The notes below the pieces were generated by a model. It was not told the DNA's origin, did not search any database, and saw nothing but the letters and a program-made list of their open reading frames with translations. Below, piece by piece: positions 36,959 to 43,548 of a DNA stretch of 64,000 nt (the stretch's first letter is position 1; every line of letters starts with the position of its first letter). Both the position numbers and the translations under genes were made by a program. The DNA is from Anaerocolumna cellulosilytica (GTDB lineage Bacteria > Bacillota > Clostridia > Lachnospirales > Lachnospiraceae): positions 5,082,001 through 5,146,000 of the forward strand of contig NZ_AP023367.1 in NCBI RefSeq assembly GCF_014218335.1, given 5' to 3'.

Positions 36959-37894
36959 ATGTTTTTTCAAATCCTGGAAGACTTAAGTCCTATTTCCCTT
37001 GATGAATATAATACCAATATACTGACACTCGGAATAATTACAATCGAAGAGCTGGAGAATTGTTATACGACTTTTGGATTTTCCGAATTGACAGTATCTG
37101 AATGCAAAAATAACACCAGACAGATACACGGTGCAATTGAAATTTATGAAGATTATCATTTTAGTATTCTTACCGGAATGGAACGAAAACACATTATACG
37201 GCTAATGGACCGTATTGCTATCTTCATTAAGGAAAATCTGTTCTTAATTGTAACCATTGAAGATACTAATAACAGTATACAAAATGATTTGTTCGAATCC
37301 TTAAAGCATCAAAACCTCTCGAAAACCTCTTTGGAACGCTTAATCTATAGTTTCTTAGAGCGATTCATCTATGATAATTACAAAATTTTAGAAAAAATTG
37401 AGATTGAAATCAGCAGTCACGAAGATAAAATCAACGATAACCGCCTATCAAGAGATTTCAATCACGAAATTACACGAATTCAAAAAAAACTTCTATTGCT
37501 TGATAATTATTATGAGCAACTAGCTGTTCTTGGAGAGGAACTTGAGGAAAATGCTATTGATATCTTTAAAGAAGAAAACCTACGATACTTTAAATTATTT
37601 ACAGAAAGAGTTACCAGATTGAGTACTCATACCAGAATGCTAAAAGACTACCTTGTCCATGTAAAGGATTCTTACCATGCACAGCTGGATTATAATTTAA
37701 ATAATATTATGAAAATGTTCACTGTAGTTACCACAATCTTCCTACCACTCACCTTAATAGTCGGCTGGTATGGCATGAATTTTTCATATATGCCGGAACT
37801 TAGCTGGAAGTATGGCTATCTTTTTGTAATAATCCTAAGTATTTTAGTTGCTATTATCTGTATTCTATACTTTAAGAAAAAGAAGTTTTTATAA
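36959..37894 (+). CDS. corA: CorA-family divalent cation transporter
   Basis: 311 residues: a large cytosolic N-terminal domain with long helices, then two C-terminal membrane spans (IMKMFTVVTTIFLPLTLIVGWYGMNF and a second span near the end). YGMNF is the CorA selectivity signature (YGMN). The C-terminus is basic (YFKKKKFL). AAAGGAG precedes the ATG. It is the second plus-strand gene in the element; magnesium transport is the family's usual role. Confidence 0.92.
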   Translation: MFFQILEDLSPISLDEYNTNILTLGIITIEELENCYTTFGFSELTVSECKNNTRQIHGAIEIYEDYHFSILTGMERKHIIRLMDRIAIFIKENLFLIVTIEDTNNSIQNDLFESLKHQNLSKTSLERLIYSFLERFIYDNYKILEKIEIEISSHEDKINDNRLSRDFNHEITRIQKKLLLLDNYYEQLAVLGEELEENAIDIFKEENLRYFKLFTERVTRLSTHTRMLKDYLVHVKDSYHAQLDYNLNNIMKMFTVVTTIFLPLTLIVGWYGMNFSYMPELSWKYGYLFVIILSILVAIICILYFKKKKFL

Positions 37895-37925
37895 TAATTG
37901 GCAGAGCTTTAACCTGCCGATTATT
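37893..37925. terminator. Hairpin between convergent corA and the DUF3791-like gene
   Basis: AATAATTGGCAG (37893-37904) pairs with CTGCCGATTATT (37914-37925) over 12 positions with one wobble. T-rich sequence follows on the plus strand, so it can end corA transcription. Confidence 0.65.
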
Positions 37926-38160
37926 CTCTTTCTTCTTCCTTTTTCCGAAAATATTCGTCCGCGATAAACTCAGCGCTTTCAGTCCATAACAGGGAGTTTG
38001 TCTTTTGCAGAGATTCATAAACCTTAGATTTATAGAATTCATACAGACACTTATCAAAGTCCTCCTCCGTTCTTTCTGCTATTAACCGTACTACATGTTC
38101 TACAAGCATGATTATATCAAGCGTTATGTCTTCTCCTTTATATAAGTAGCGGTTTAACAT
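37921..38160 (-). CDS. Small DUF3791-like protein, third gene of a toxin-antitoxin-like module
   Basis: 79 residues (MLNRYLYKGEDITLDIIMLVEHVVRLIAERTEEDFDKCLYEF ... TESAEFIADEYFRKKEEERE). It resembles the DUF3791 small proteins that accompany DUF3990 genes, though less clearly than the gene at 38634. GGAGG precedes the ATG, which is 4 bp after the DUF3990 stop. Probably a second partner or antitoxin; this is inference from position. Confidence 0.65.
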   Translation of the reverse strand: MLNRYLYKGEDITLDIIMLVEHVVRLIAERTEEDFDKCLYEFYKSKVYESLQKTNSLLWTESAEFIADEYFRKKEEERE

Positions 38161-38164
38161 ACAT

Positions 38165-38641
38165 TTATATCCTCCCTAAGTACATAAGGCTTTTAAGCGC
38201 CTTAGGGGTATGTAAGGACACCTGGTCATGAGCCTGATACGGCCTAAGCCTTTCCAATGCCATATCTTCATTATAGATTCCTGCTACGTATAAGGCAACT
38301 GTCCGCATGGTGTTATCGTCTGCTACCGGGCCTATGACTACATCATAGCAATGCCTTGTACCACCAAGCAGACGGTTATCCTTTATCATTAAAAGCCACT
38401 CTTTGGTAAGACCGCAGAAAATCTTTACGCTAAGCTCTGGCATAAGGGATAATTTAAACTTCATAACGATTTTTCCGTCTCCACCATACCTCACATACAT
38501 ATTCTCTGCCCAGTTTGATGCCTGTTCCTCAACTGTAGTTGTATAAAATCCCTTGCCGAAATCTCTCTTATCCCTGGAATGAAAAAGATCTACCTGGTCA
38601 AACCTCACATTTGTACCATGATACAGCATCAACTCATCCAT
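38165..38641 (-). CDS. DUF3990 protein, ADP-ribosyltransferase-like putative toxin
   Basis: 158 residues starting MDELMLYHGTNVRFDQVDLF. LYHGTN, then FGKGFYTTTVEEQASNWA, are the DUF3990 signatures; the H and Y positions match the ADP-ribosyltransferase fold, but I cannot place the catalytic glutamate with confidence. It overlaps the preceding DUF3791 gene by 8 bp, a coupled arrangement common in toxin-antitoxin pairs. Likely role: stabilising the element; not demonstrated. Confidence 0.75.
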   Translation of the reverse strand: MDELMLYHGTNVRFDQVDLFHSRDKRDFGKGFYTTTVEEQASNWAENMYVRYGGDGKIVMKFKLSLMPELSVKIFCGLTKEWLLMIKDNRLLGGTRHCYDVVIGPVADDNTMRTVALYVAGIYNEDMALERLRPYQAHDQVSLHTPKALKSLMYLGRI

Positions 38642-38855
38642 CCTTACTTTTTCTCCTTAAGACATCCTCCACAAAATATATACTTTCTTCCAGACTTTGT
38701 GTATGGAGAGCATGATACTGAGAGCGTAATAAGGTGAGAATACCATTTTGCCAAAAAAGTTCAAAGACCTCTTTGGGATTCATTTTGTGATGGTATGCAT
38801 ATCCTTCAATGGCTTCCACAATGATTAAATTCTTATCCCGTTCACTCTGACTCAA
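38634..38855 (-). CDS. DUF3791 protein (putative antitoxin partner)
   Basis: 73 residues with VFELFWQNGILTLLRSQYHALHTQSLEESIYFVEDVLRRK, the DUF3791 pattern of a short helical protein. The start is TTG at 38853-38855 behind AAGGAGGG. First gene of a three-gene unit (DUF3791, DUF3990, DUF3791-like) at the right end of the element, 117 bp from the attachment arm. Confidence 0.78.
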   Translation of the reverse strand: MSQSERDKNLIIVEAIEGYAYHHKMNPKEVFELFWQNGILTLLRSQYHALHTQSLEESIYFVEDVLRRKSKDG

Positions 38856-38964
38856 GGAATTCCCTCCTTTAAGCTGATTCTATACTATGGGCGATGATAT
38901 TCTCTACATTCTATGCATCACCAGATACACTTAGTATAGCTTTTAACGGTAAAGATTATTCCAT

Positions 38965-39108
38965 TCAAATAACGTTCACTCTTGTAACGTCTGTATGTAC
39001 GGTTGATTTAGAAATGCCAAACTGCTTGGCGGTCTGTCTGACGGTTGCATTGTTATCAATTATGTAATTGGCTATTTCTACTGCCCTTTCTTCTATATAG
39101 CCTTTCAA
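38965..39108 (-). CDS. spoIIID: Second SpoIIID, 5' part (split by the 9.8-kb element)
   Basis: From a TTG start at 39106-39108 (behind AGGGGG) it reads MKGYIEERAVEIANYIIDNN, then ATVRQTAKQFGISKSTVH: the N-terminal half of SpoIIID up to the middle of the helix-turn-helix. After the core GTACAT (coding strand) nine foreign codons follow and TGA ends the frame at 38965, giving a 47-residue product that lacks the second half. Genuine spoIIID sequence is 38995-39108 (38 codons). Joined to 29013-29168 it gives an 89-residue protein. It lies downstream of the ferritin-like gene and the intact spoIIID, same strand. Confidence 0.92.
   Translation of the reverse strand: MKGYIEERAVEIANYIIDNNATVRQTAKQFGISKSTVHTDVTRVNVI
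38973..39000. other. Right junction (attR/L) of the spoIIID element
   Basis: Plus strand: element-side arm at 38973-38993 (CGTTCACTCTTGTAACGTCT plus G), then the shared core TATGTAC at 38994-39000, then spoIIID. The crossover dinucleotide would be TG at 38996-38997. Together with the arm at 29175-29194 it rebuilds a 48-bp palindrome with two mismatched pairs outside the centre. Confidence 0.88.
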
Positions 39109-39219
39109 AAGGAAATCCCCCTATTGTACTTGTTTGTATATTGTATGCAGCTTAATTGGAAATTATATCCCTTTGCAACTACAAACTGCCCTCAAACCTG
39201 ACGGGTAGATGCATAAAAG

Positions 39220-39265
39220 AAGCTGCTGCAAATGCTTCCCTACCGGATAATGCTTGCAACAGCTT
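39220..39265 (-). terminator. Terminator after the ferritin-like gene
   Basis: AAGCTGCTGCAA (39220-39231) pairs with TTGCAACAGCTT (39254-39265) with one wobble, and the minus-strand transcript continues CTTTTATG. The arms are the same as those of the hairpin at 28909-28988. Confidence 0.75.
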
Positions 39266-39272
39266 TAAATGA

Positions 39273-39758
39273 TTAATAATCTTCCCTTACTCCGAATTCC
39301 GCAGATTCAACCCACTCCTCCGGTCTTGTAGTTAATTTAACCAATTCCTCTAGTACGATACAATGGATATCTTCCTGATGTATTAAATAACTATAGGTAG
39401 TTTTTGTTTGTTCATCCCCTGCCTTTTCCTTGAGCCCTTTATAAAAATCCAGGCTTTTATGCTCCATTTCTAAAGCAAAGCGGTATGATTCCAATTGACT
39501 GGGAACGTCTTTTATATCACTTTTAACATCACCTAAGCCTTGAAATAATTCTCTCGCTCTTGTAAGCAACTCTTCATCCTTTAATTCTGCTGTAAGTAAA
39601 TCAGCCTTCCCCATAAGTATGCCGGCGTGCTTTTCTTCCTCCTCAGCCAATAGAGTAAATACCACCTTAAGGTTATTGTCTTTGTGCTTTTTTGCCTGTT
39701 CTCTGTAATATTTCTCCAAATCAAGTTCCAAGGATAGAGCTAGTTCTAATGTATCCAT
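39273..39758 (-). CDS. Ferritin-like/rubrerythrin-type diiron protein
   Basis: 161 residues, a helical bundle with repeated E and ExxH motifs: LDLEKYYREQAKKH, AEEEEKHAG, ALEMEHKSLDFYKG and HQEDIHCIVLEEL, which can bind a diiron centre. No rubredoxin domain is present. AAGGAG places the start at the ATG 39758; a GTG three codons earlier is too close to it. It lies between the intact and the split spoIIID genes. A role in peroxide handling or iron storage is inferred from the family. Confidence 0.82.
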   Translation of the reverse strand: MDTLELALSLELDLEKYYREQAKKHKDNNLKVVFTLLAEEEEKHAGILMGKADLLTAELKDEELLTRARELFQGLGDVKSDIKDVPSQLESYRFALEMEHKSLDFYKGLKEKAGDEQTKTTYSYLIHQEDIHCIVLEELVKLTTRPEEWVESAEFGVREDY

Positions 39759-39836
39759 AGTTTTCACTCCTTTTCTTTTGAGTTATATACAATAAACTTA
39801 TCTGGTTTTTAGCTTTCTGTCAAGGTTTTCCTTGCA

Positions 39837-40097
39837 TTAAGCCATTTCAAGTTCTCTTTTGTATTTTTTACGGGTCGCCAGTCCGCCGCGTATATGTCTT
39901 TCCGACTTATTAAACATTAGTATATCATTTACCTCGTGATAAAGCTGTTTGTTAACCACCGGTAACCTGTCCTGCAAATCTTTATGGACAGTAGACTTAC
40001 TGATACCATATTTCATTGCAGTTTCCCTGACCGTGGCTTTTTTCTCTATTGTATAAGTAGCAAGCTCAATGATTCTCTCTTCTATGTATTGCTGCAT
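39837..40097 (-). CDS. spoIIID: Sporulation transcription factor SpoIIID (intact copy)
   Basis: DNA-binding regulator of mother-cell genes during sporulation. 86 residues, MQQYIEERIIELATYTIEKK, then ATVRETAMKYGISKSTVHKDLQDRLP and KSERHIRGGLATRKKYK, complete from end to end. The ATG at 40097 follows GGGGG; the frame extends six codons upstream. It is about 60% similar to the split copy by eye. That an intact copy exists means loss of the split copy need not abolish sporulation. Confidence 0.95.
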   Translation of the reverse strand: MQQYIEERIIELATYTIEKKATVRETAMKYGISKSTVHKDLQDRLPVVNKQLYHEVNDILMFNKSERHIRGGLATRKKYKRELEMA

Positions 40098-40160
40098 CAC
40101 AGGGCCCCCAAGCATGTTTTTTCTAATATATGCTTGTTTGTCCCATGATATTACAGAATA

Positions 40161-40628
40161 CTAATAACCTTCCACCCTTCGTATTCTGCGCAGTTCGTTT
40201 CGTTTAATACCGCCTTCCCATTCCGCTATCTGAGCCTCCGTTTCCAAGATAAGACGTGGCACTCTTGCCGGCTTTTCCTCTTCATCTAAGGCAACCATAA
40301 CCAAATATGCCCTGTTAATAGGCCTTCTCTTTCCGGATAAATCTTCTGCATAAGTATCCACTCTAACTTCCATTGAGGAATTTCCTACATACGTTAATCT
40401 TCCAACAAGCAATAAAGTATCATTCACATAGGCACCCGCCTTAAATTGCAGATTATCAACGGCTGCGGTTATTACATTACGTTCTGAATGCCTTCTGGCC
40501 GTAACACCTGCTACAACATCAATCCACTCCATTAACATTCCCCCAAACAAACGGCCGGTTCCGTTAATATGCTGGGGCATTAAAAGTTGTACCAGTTCTG
40601 TTCTGGAATCTTCAACACGCTTCTCCAT
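40161..40628 (-). CDS. Hotdog-fold acyl-CoA thioesterase
   Basis: 155 residues with MPQHINGTGRLFGGMLMEWIDVVAGVTARRHS, the YciA/YkhA-type pattern, and DNLQFKAGAYVNDTLLLVGRL. It hydrolyses acyl-CoA to the free acid and CoA; chain-length preference cannot be read. GGGAGAG precedes the ATG. It lies between apbE and spoIIID on the same strand with short gaps. Confidence 0.9.
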   Translation of the reverse strand: MEKRVEDSRTELVQLLMPQHINGTGRLFGGMLMEWIDVVAGVTARRHSERNVITAAVDNLQFKAGAYVNDTLLLVGRLTYVGNSSMEVRVDTYAEDLSGKRRPINRAYLVMVALDEEEKPARVPRLILETEAQIAEWEGGIKRNELRRIRRVEGY

Positions 40629-40649
40629 ATCGGCTTCTCTCCCATTATC

Positions 40650-41726
40650 CTATTGTTCTTCTGAAATTTTTATATTCTCCCTAAATCCCTTGGTATAATG
40701 TATCTGATAATCTTCTGTAATAAACACGGCATAAACATCATCCATACTTTCTATCAACTCTGTCCCCTTTTCCAATCCTAAGGCAAAACAGGTTGTACTA
40801 AGCCCCTCTCCATCTACGGAGCTTTTTGATATAATGGTAACTGAAATCAATCCCATATTAACAGGATAACCGGTAGCGGGGTCTAATATGTGATGGTATA
40901 GTACATTATCCTTTATAAAATATCTTTCATAAATCCCCGAAGTTACTACTGACCTATCTTTTAATTCCATCGTAGCCACAATTTCATTTCGGTCAGCAAA
41001 AGGTTTTTGAATACCTACTTTAAACGGCCTGCCATCGGGTTTTTCTCCTACACATAGTACATTCCCGCCTAAATTTATCATCGCGCTTTTTACACCACGT
41101 TCCAGAAGATAGTCTTTAATTAGGTCTGCTATGTACCCCTTTGCCACAGCACCAAGATCGATACCCATACCTTCTTTTTTAAACCCTGCTATTCCATCCT
41201 TTAACTCTATATCTTCATAGCCGATTCTGGTGACAGCTTCTGCCAGCTGTTCTTTTTCCGGTACTACGGCTTCTGTGCTTGTAAAATTCCACAATGAGGT
41301 AGCAGGTTCCACTGATATATCAAATATCCCTTTTGATATATCACTGTAATAATATCCTCTTTCCAATAAATCATACAAGATATCAGACACTTTATAACCA
41401 CTTTTATCTTCCGCTTTCTCTAAAAGCCCATGGTTTAAACGGTATAATTCACTCGTTTCTGAGGTTCTGCTGAATATTTGTTCATATTTGTCACACAATT
41501 CCATAACACCATCTAACACAGATTCATCCTGGGTATCATACAGGGTTATGTTAATAACAGTATTTAACTTAAAGGCATTTCTAGAAATAGGTGTTGTCTG
41601 GACTTCTTCTTTTTTAACATTTTTGCAGCCGGTTAGTAATATTAGAGACAGGATTGTTAATACTATACCTAGAGAAAAAATTTTTTTAGAATACTTGCTT
41701 TTAATAGACTTGTTTCGTTTACTCAT
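40650..41726 (-). CDS. apbE: FAD:protein FMN transferase (ApbE), lipoprotein
   Basis: Attaches FMN covalently to threonine or serine in SGAT-type motifs of RnfG, RnfD and FMN-binding proteins. 358 residues; signal peptide with lipobox LLTGC (cysteine near residue 34). Motifs: FDISVEPATSLWNF, GIDLGAVAKGYIADLI, MINLGGNVLCVG and SKSSVDGEGLSTTCFALG. It is divergent from the second rnf-like locus and 12 kb from the first. It is the only ApbE in the window and is the expected maturation enzyme for both. Confidence 0.94.
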   Translation of the reverse strand: MSKRNKSIKSKYSKKIFSLGIVLTILSLILLTGCKNVKKEEVQTTPISRNAFKLNTVINITLYDTQDESVLDGVMELCDKYEQIFSRTSETSELYRLNHGLLEKAEDKSGYKVSDILYDLLERGYYYSDISKGIFDISVEPATSLWNFTSTEAVVPEKEQLAEAVTRIGYEDIELKDGIAGFKKEGMGIDLGAVAKGYIADLIKDYLLERGVKSAMINLGGNVLCVGEKPDGRPFKVGIQKPFADRNEIVATMELKDRSVVTSGIYERYFIKDNVLYHHILDPATGYPVNMGLISVTIISKSSVDGEGLSTTCFALGLEKGTELIESMDDVYAVFITEDYQIHYTKGFRENIKISEEQ

Positions 41727-41877
41727 AATGATAGAAATACCTGTTTGTTATACAGCACCTGTCCTAAAAGACAGAACGCCGTCCTTTCATTTTATTATTG
41801 TGTATCCTATTGTAAAGCATAATTTATACTCTGATTTTAGAAAGCATTATTCTATGCCAGAGTGTCTGCAAGTAAAC

Positions 41878-41900
41878 ATTTACAGTTAATTCCTGTAAAT
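41878..41900. promoter_or_regulatory. Palindrome in the apbE / rnfC-2 divergent region
   Basis: ATTTACAG (41878-41885), 7 bp, CTGTAAAT (41893-41900): a perfect inverted repeat 150 bp upstream of apbE. Operator-like, regulator unknown. Confidence 0.4.
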
Positions 41901-42016
41901 ATCTTTATTATACTGTCTTTGAATGCATTTGCTTACATTACTGTTATTTTATAGAAATCAAAGCTAACTGTCAAGGCGGGTATTGTTAAAACAATGACGG
42001 ATTTAGACCAAAACTC

Positions 42017-42045
42017 TTTACTGAAATGTTTAATTATGTTAAAAT
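42017..42045 (+). promoter_or_regulatory. Candidate promoter of the second rnf-like locus
   Basis: TTTACT (42017-42022), 17 bp, TAAAAT (42040-42045), with a TG one base before the -10 (TATGT-TAAAAT). Downstream come the Rex-like palindrome and rnfC-2. The rest of the 463-bp divergent gap is AT-rich. Confidence 0.5.
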
Positions 42046-42136
42046 AACTTAGTTGGTTCACATAGATAAAATCTGCCTACAGCATGAAAACTGCCCGCGG
42101 CTTTCATATCTCCTAAAGTACTAAAGTTTTGGTTTA

Positions 42137-42156
42137 ATTGTTATTAGAATAACAAT
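42137..42156 (+). promoter_or_regulatory. Rex-operator-like palindrome before rnfC-2
   Basis: ATTGTTATTAGAATAACAAT has perfect 9-bp arms around AG. Compared with the clostridial Rex site TTGTTAAnnnnTTAACAA it differs at one position in each arm. It lies 33 bp upstream of the rnfC-2 start. A partial TTGTTAA half-palindrome (41982-41995) occurs further up. Rex would repress when NADH is low relative to NAD; rex is not in the window. Confidence 0.6.
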
Positions 42157-42189
42157 GCTTTTACATAACAATTTTAGGAGGAATAACCA

Positions 42190-43548
42190 ATGCTTTGTAA
42201 AAAATACAGCGGCTTTTTTGGAGGAATTCATCCCGCCGACGGCTCAGACAAAGAATTAAGCTTACAATCTCCTATTGTAAGTGTAACTCCAGATGTTGTT
42301 GAGATATCTTCTGAACAATCAACAGGAAGTATCTGTCACTTTAAGCCGGTAATCGGCGATAAGGTAACGCTTGGAGACCTTATCGGCATACCGAAAAACT
42401 TTACTGCTGTAAACCTTCACGCCAGTATCTCAGGTACCGTTACGGATATAAAGACTTATGAATATCCAAGAACCGGCGCACAGGTTACTTTCTTAAGAAT
42501 AGAAGGAAACGGCAGAGCGGCTGTAAAGACAAATCAGGAATATCGTTTCAAATTAATGGATATAAGCCATTTATCCAGAGAGATCCTTCTAAATAAAATG
42601 AAAGAGGGCGGTTTAACCGGTATGGGCGGCGCAGGCTTTCCCACCCATATAAAATATGAAACGAAGCAGCCTATTGATATGGTCTTAATTAATGCGGCAG
42701 AGTGCGAACCTTATTTAACCTGTGACCACAGATTAATGCTAGAATATGGCATGGAACTCATTAACGGCATAAATCTTCTTATTAAAGCAGCAGGTGCTCA
42801 AAAAGCAATCCTATGCTTAGAAGATAATAAAAAAGATGCCGGCTTGTATCTTGAAAATTTAATATCCGGCCTTAATGTCCCAATAAGCATAAAGCTATTG
42901 CCTACCAGGTATCCTCAAGGAGGGGAACGCCAGCTAATTCAGGCAGTTACTAATACAATGGTTCCAATAGGAGGTCTTCCTGCCGATATCGGGATTATTG
43001 TAAACAACGTAGCAACCGCAAAAGCCATGGCTGACCTTGTATTCGGGGATACACCCTTAATTGCAAGGTGCGTAACTGTAACAGGAAAGGTGAAGAATCC
43101 AGGTAATTACTATGTTCCTTTAGGTACCAGTTATTCTTCCCTTCTACATCTTGCAGGAGGGATTACTACCTTAAACAACAAGGTAATTCTAGGAGGACCA
43201 ATGACAGGCAATTGCGTCGGTATTGACGTAACAGAAGCAGATGTATACGGAAGTGTTACCAAAACTTCCTCAGCCATTATAGTGCTTGAGAACAGCTCCC
43301 TTACGGAAACTCCCTGCATTCGCTGTGGTGCCTGCGTAAGAATCTGTCCGGCAGGAATACACCCCTTTAAAATTGACAATGCATACTTAAGAGAGGATTT
43401 GTCAATTTGCGAGAAATTATTTGCGACGGAATGCATTGGCTGCGGCAGTTGTTCTTATGTCTGCCCGGCCAAAAGGGAATTAGCTCGCAGGAATATCTCT
43501 GCGAGGAATGAAGTCAAAAAAATACGCAGGGAAAGGCAGGTAAAATAA
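42190..43548 (+). CDS. RnfC-like subunit of a second, incomplete Rnf-type locus
   Basis: 452 residues starting MLCKKYSGFFGGIHPADGSD. It keeps the functional motifs of RnfC: GLTGMGGAGFPTHIKY, NAAECEPYLTCDHRLMLE, YPQGGERQLIQAV, PGNYYVPLGTSY and two 4Fe-4S motifs, CIRCGACVRICPAG and CIGCGSCSYVCPAK. It has no extra C-terminal domain. AGGAGG precedes the ATG, and rnfD-2 starts one base after its stop. Likely role: NAD(H)-side electron entry for the complex. Confidence 0.9.
   Translation: MLCKKYSGFFGGIHPADGSDKELSLQSPIVSVTPDVVEISSEQSTGSICHFKPVIGDKVTLGDLIGIPKNFTAVNLHASISGTVTDIKTYEYPRTGAQVTFLRIEGNGRAAVKTNQEYRFKLMDISHLSREILLNKMKEGGLTGMGGAGFPTHIKYETKQPIDMVLINAAECEPYLTCDHRLMLEYGMELINGINLLIKAAGAQKAILCLEDNKKDAGLYLENLISGLNVPISIKLLPTRYPQGGERQLIQAVTNTMVPIGGLPADIGIIVNNVATAKAMADLVFGDTPLIARCVTVTGKVKNPGNYYVPLGTSYSSLLHLAGGITTLNNKVILGGPMTGNCVGIDVTEADVYGSVTKTSSAIIVLENSSLTETPCIRCGACVRICPAGIHPFKIDNAYLREDLSICEKLFATECIGCGSCSYVCPAKRELARRNISARNEVKKIRRERQVK

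Larger units (their letters stand above)
29170..38996. mobile_element. 9,826-bp skin-like intervening element in the second spoIIID gene
   Basis: The ends are defined by the shared 7-bp core at 29168-29174 and 38994-39000, which flanks a block that exactly interrupts spoIIID. It encodes its own large serine recombinase. In order it contains an HD-GYP protein, an XRE regulator, the recombinase, a small ORF, an ABC exporter with GntR regulator, a purine-type permease, a CorA transporter and a DUF3791-DUF3990-DUF3791 module. No phage structural, replication or conjugation genes are present, so it is not an intact prophage or ICE. By analogy with skin in sigK, excision in the mother cell would create a functional gene; the analogy is inference, while the split and the restored frame are visible directly. 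Confidence 0.88.

Noticed and set aside
29168-39000. Prophage or integrative conjugative element
   Set aside because: Apart from recombinase and an XRE regulator there are no replication, packaging, structural, relaxase or type IV secretion genes.
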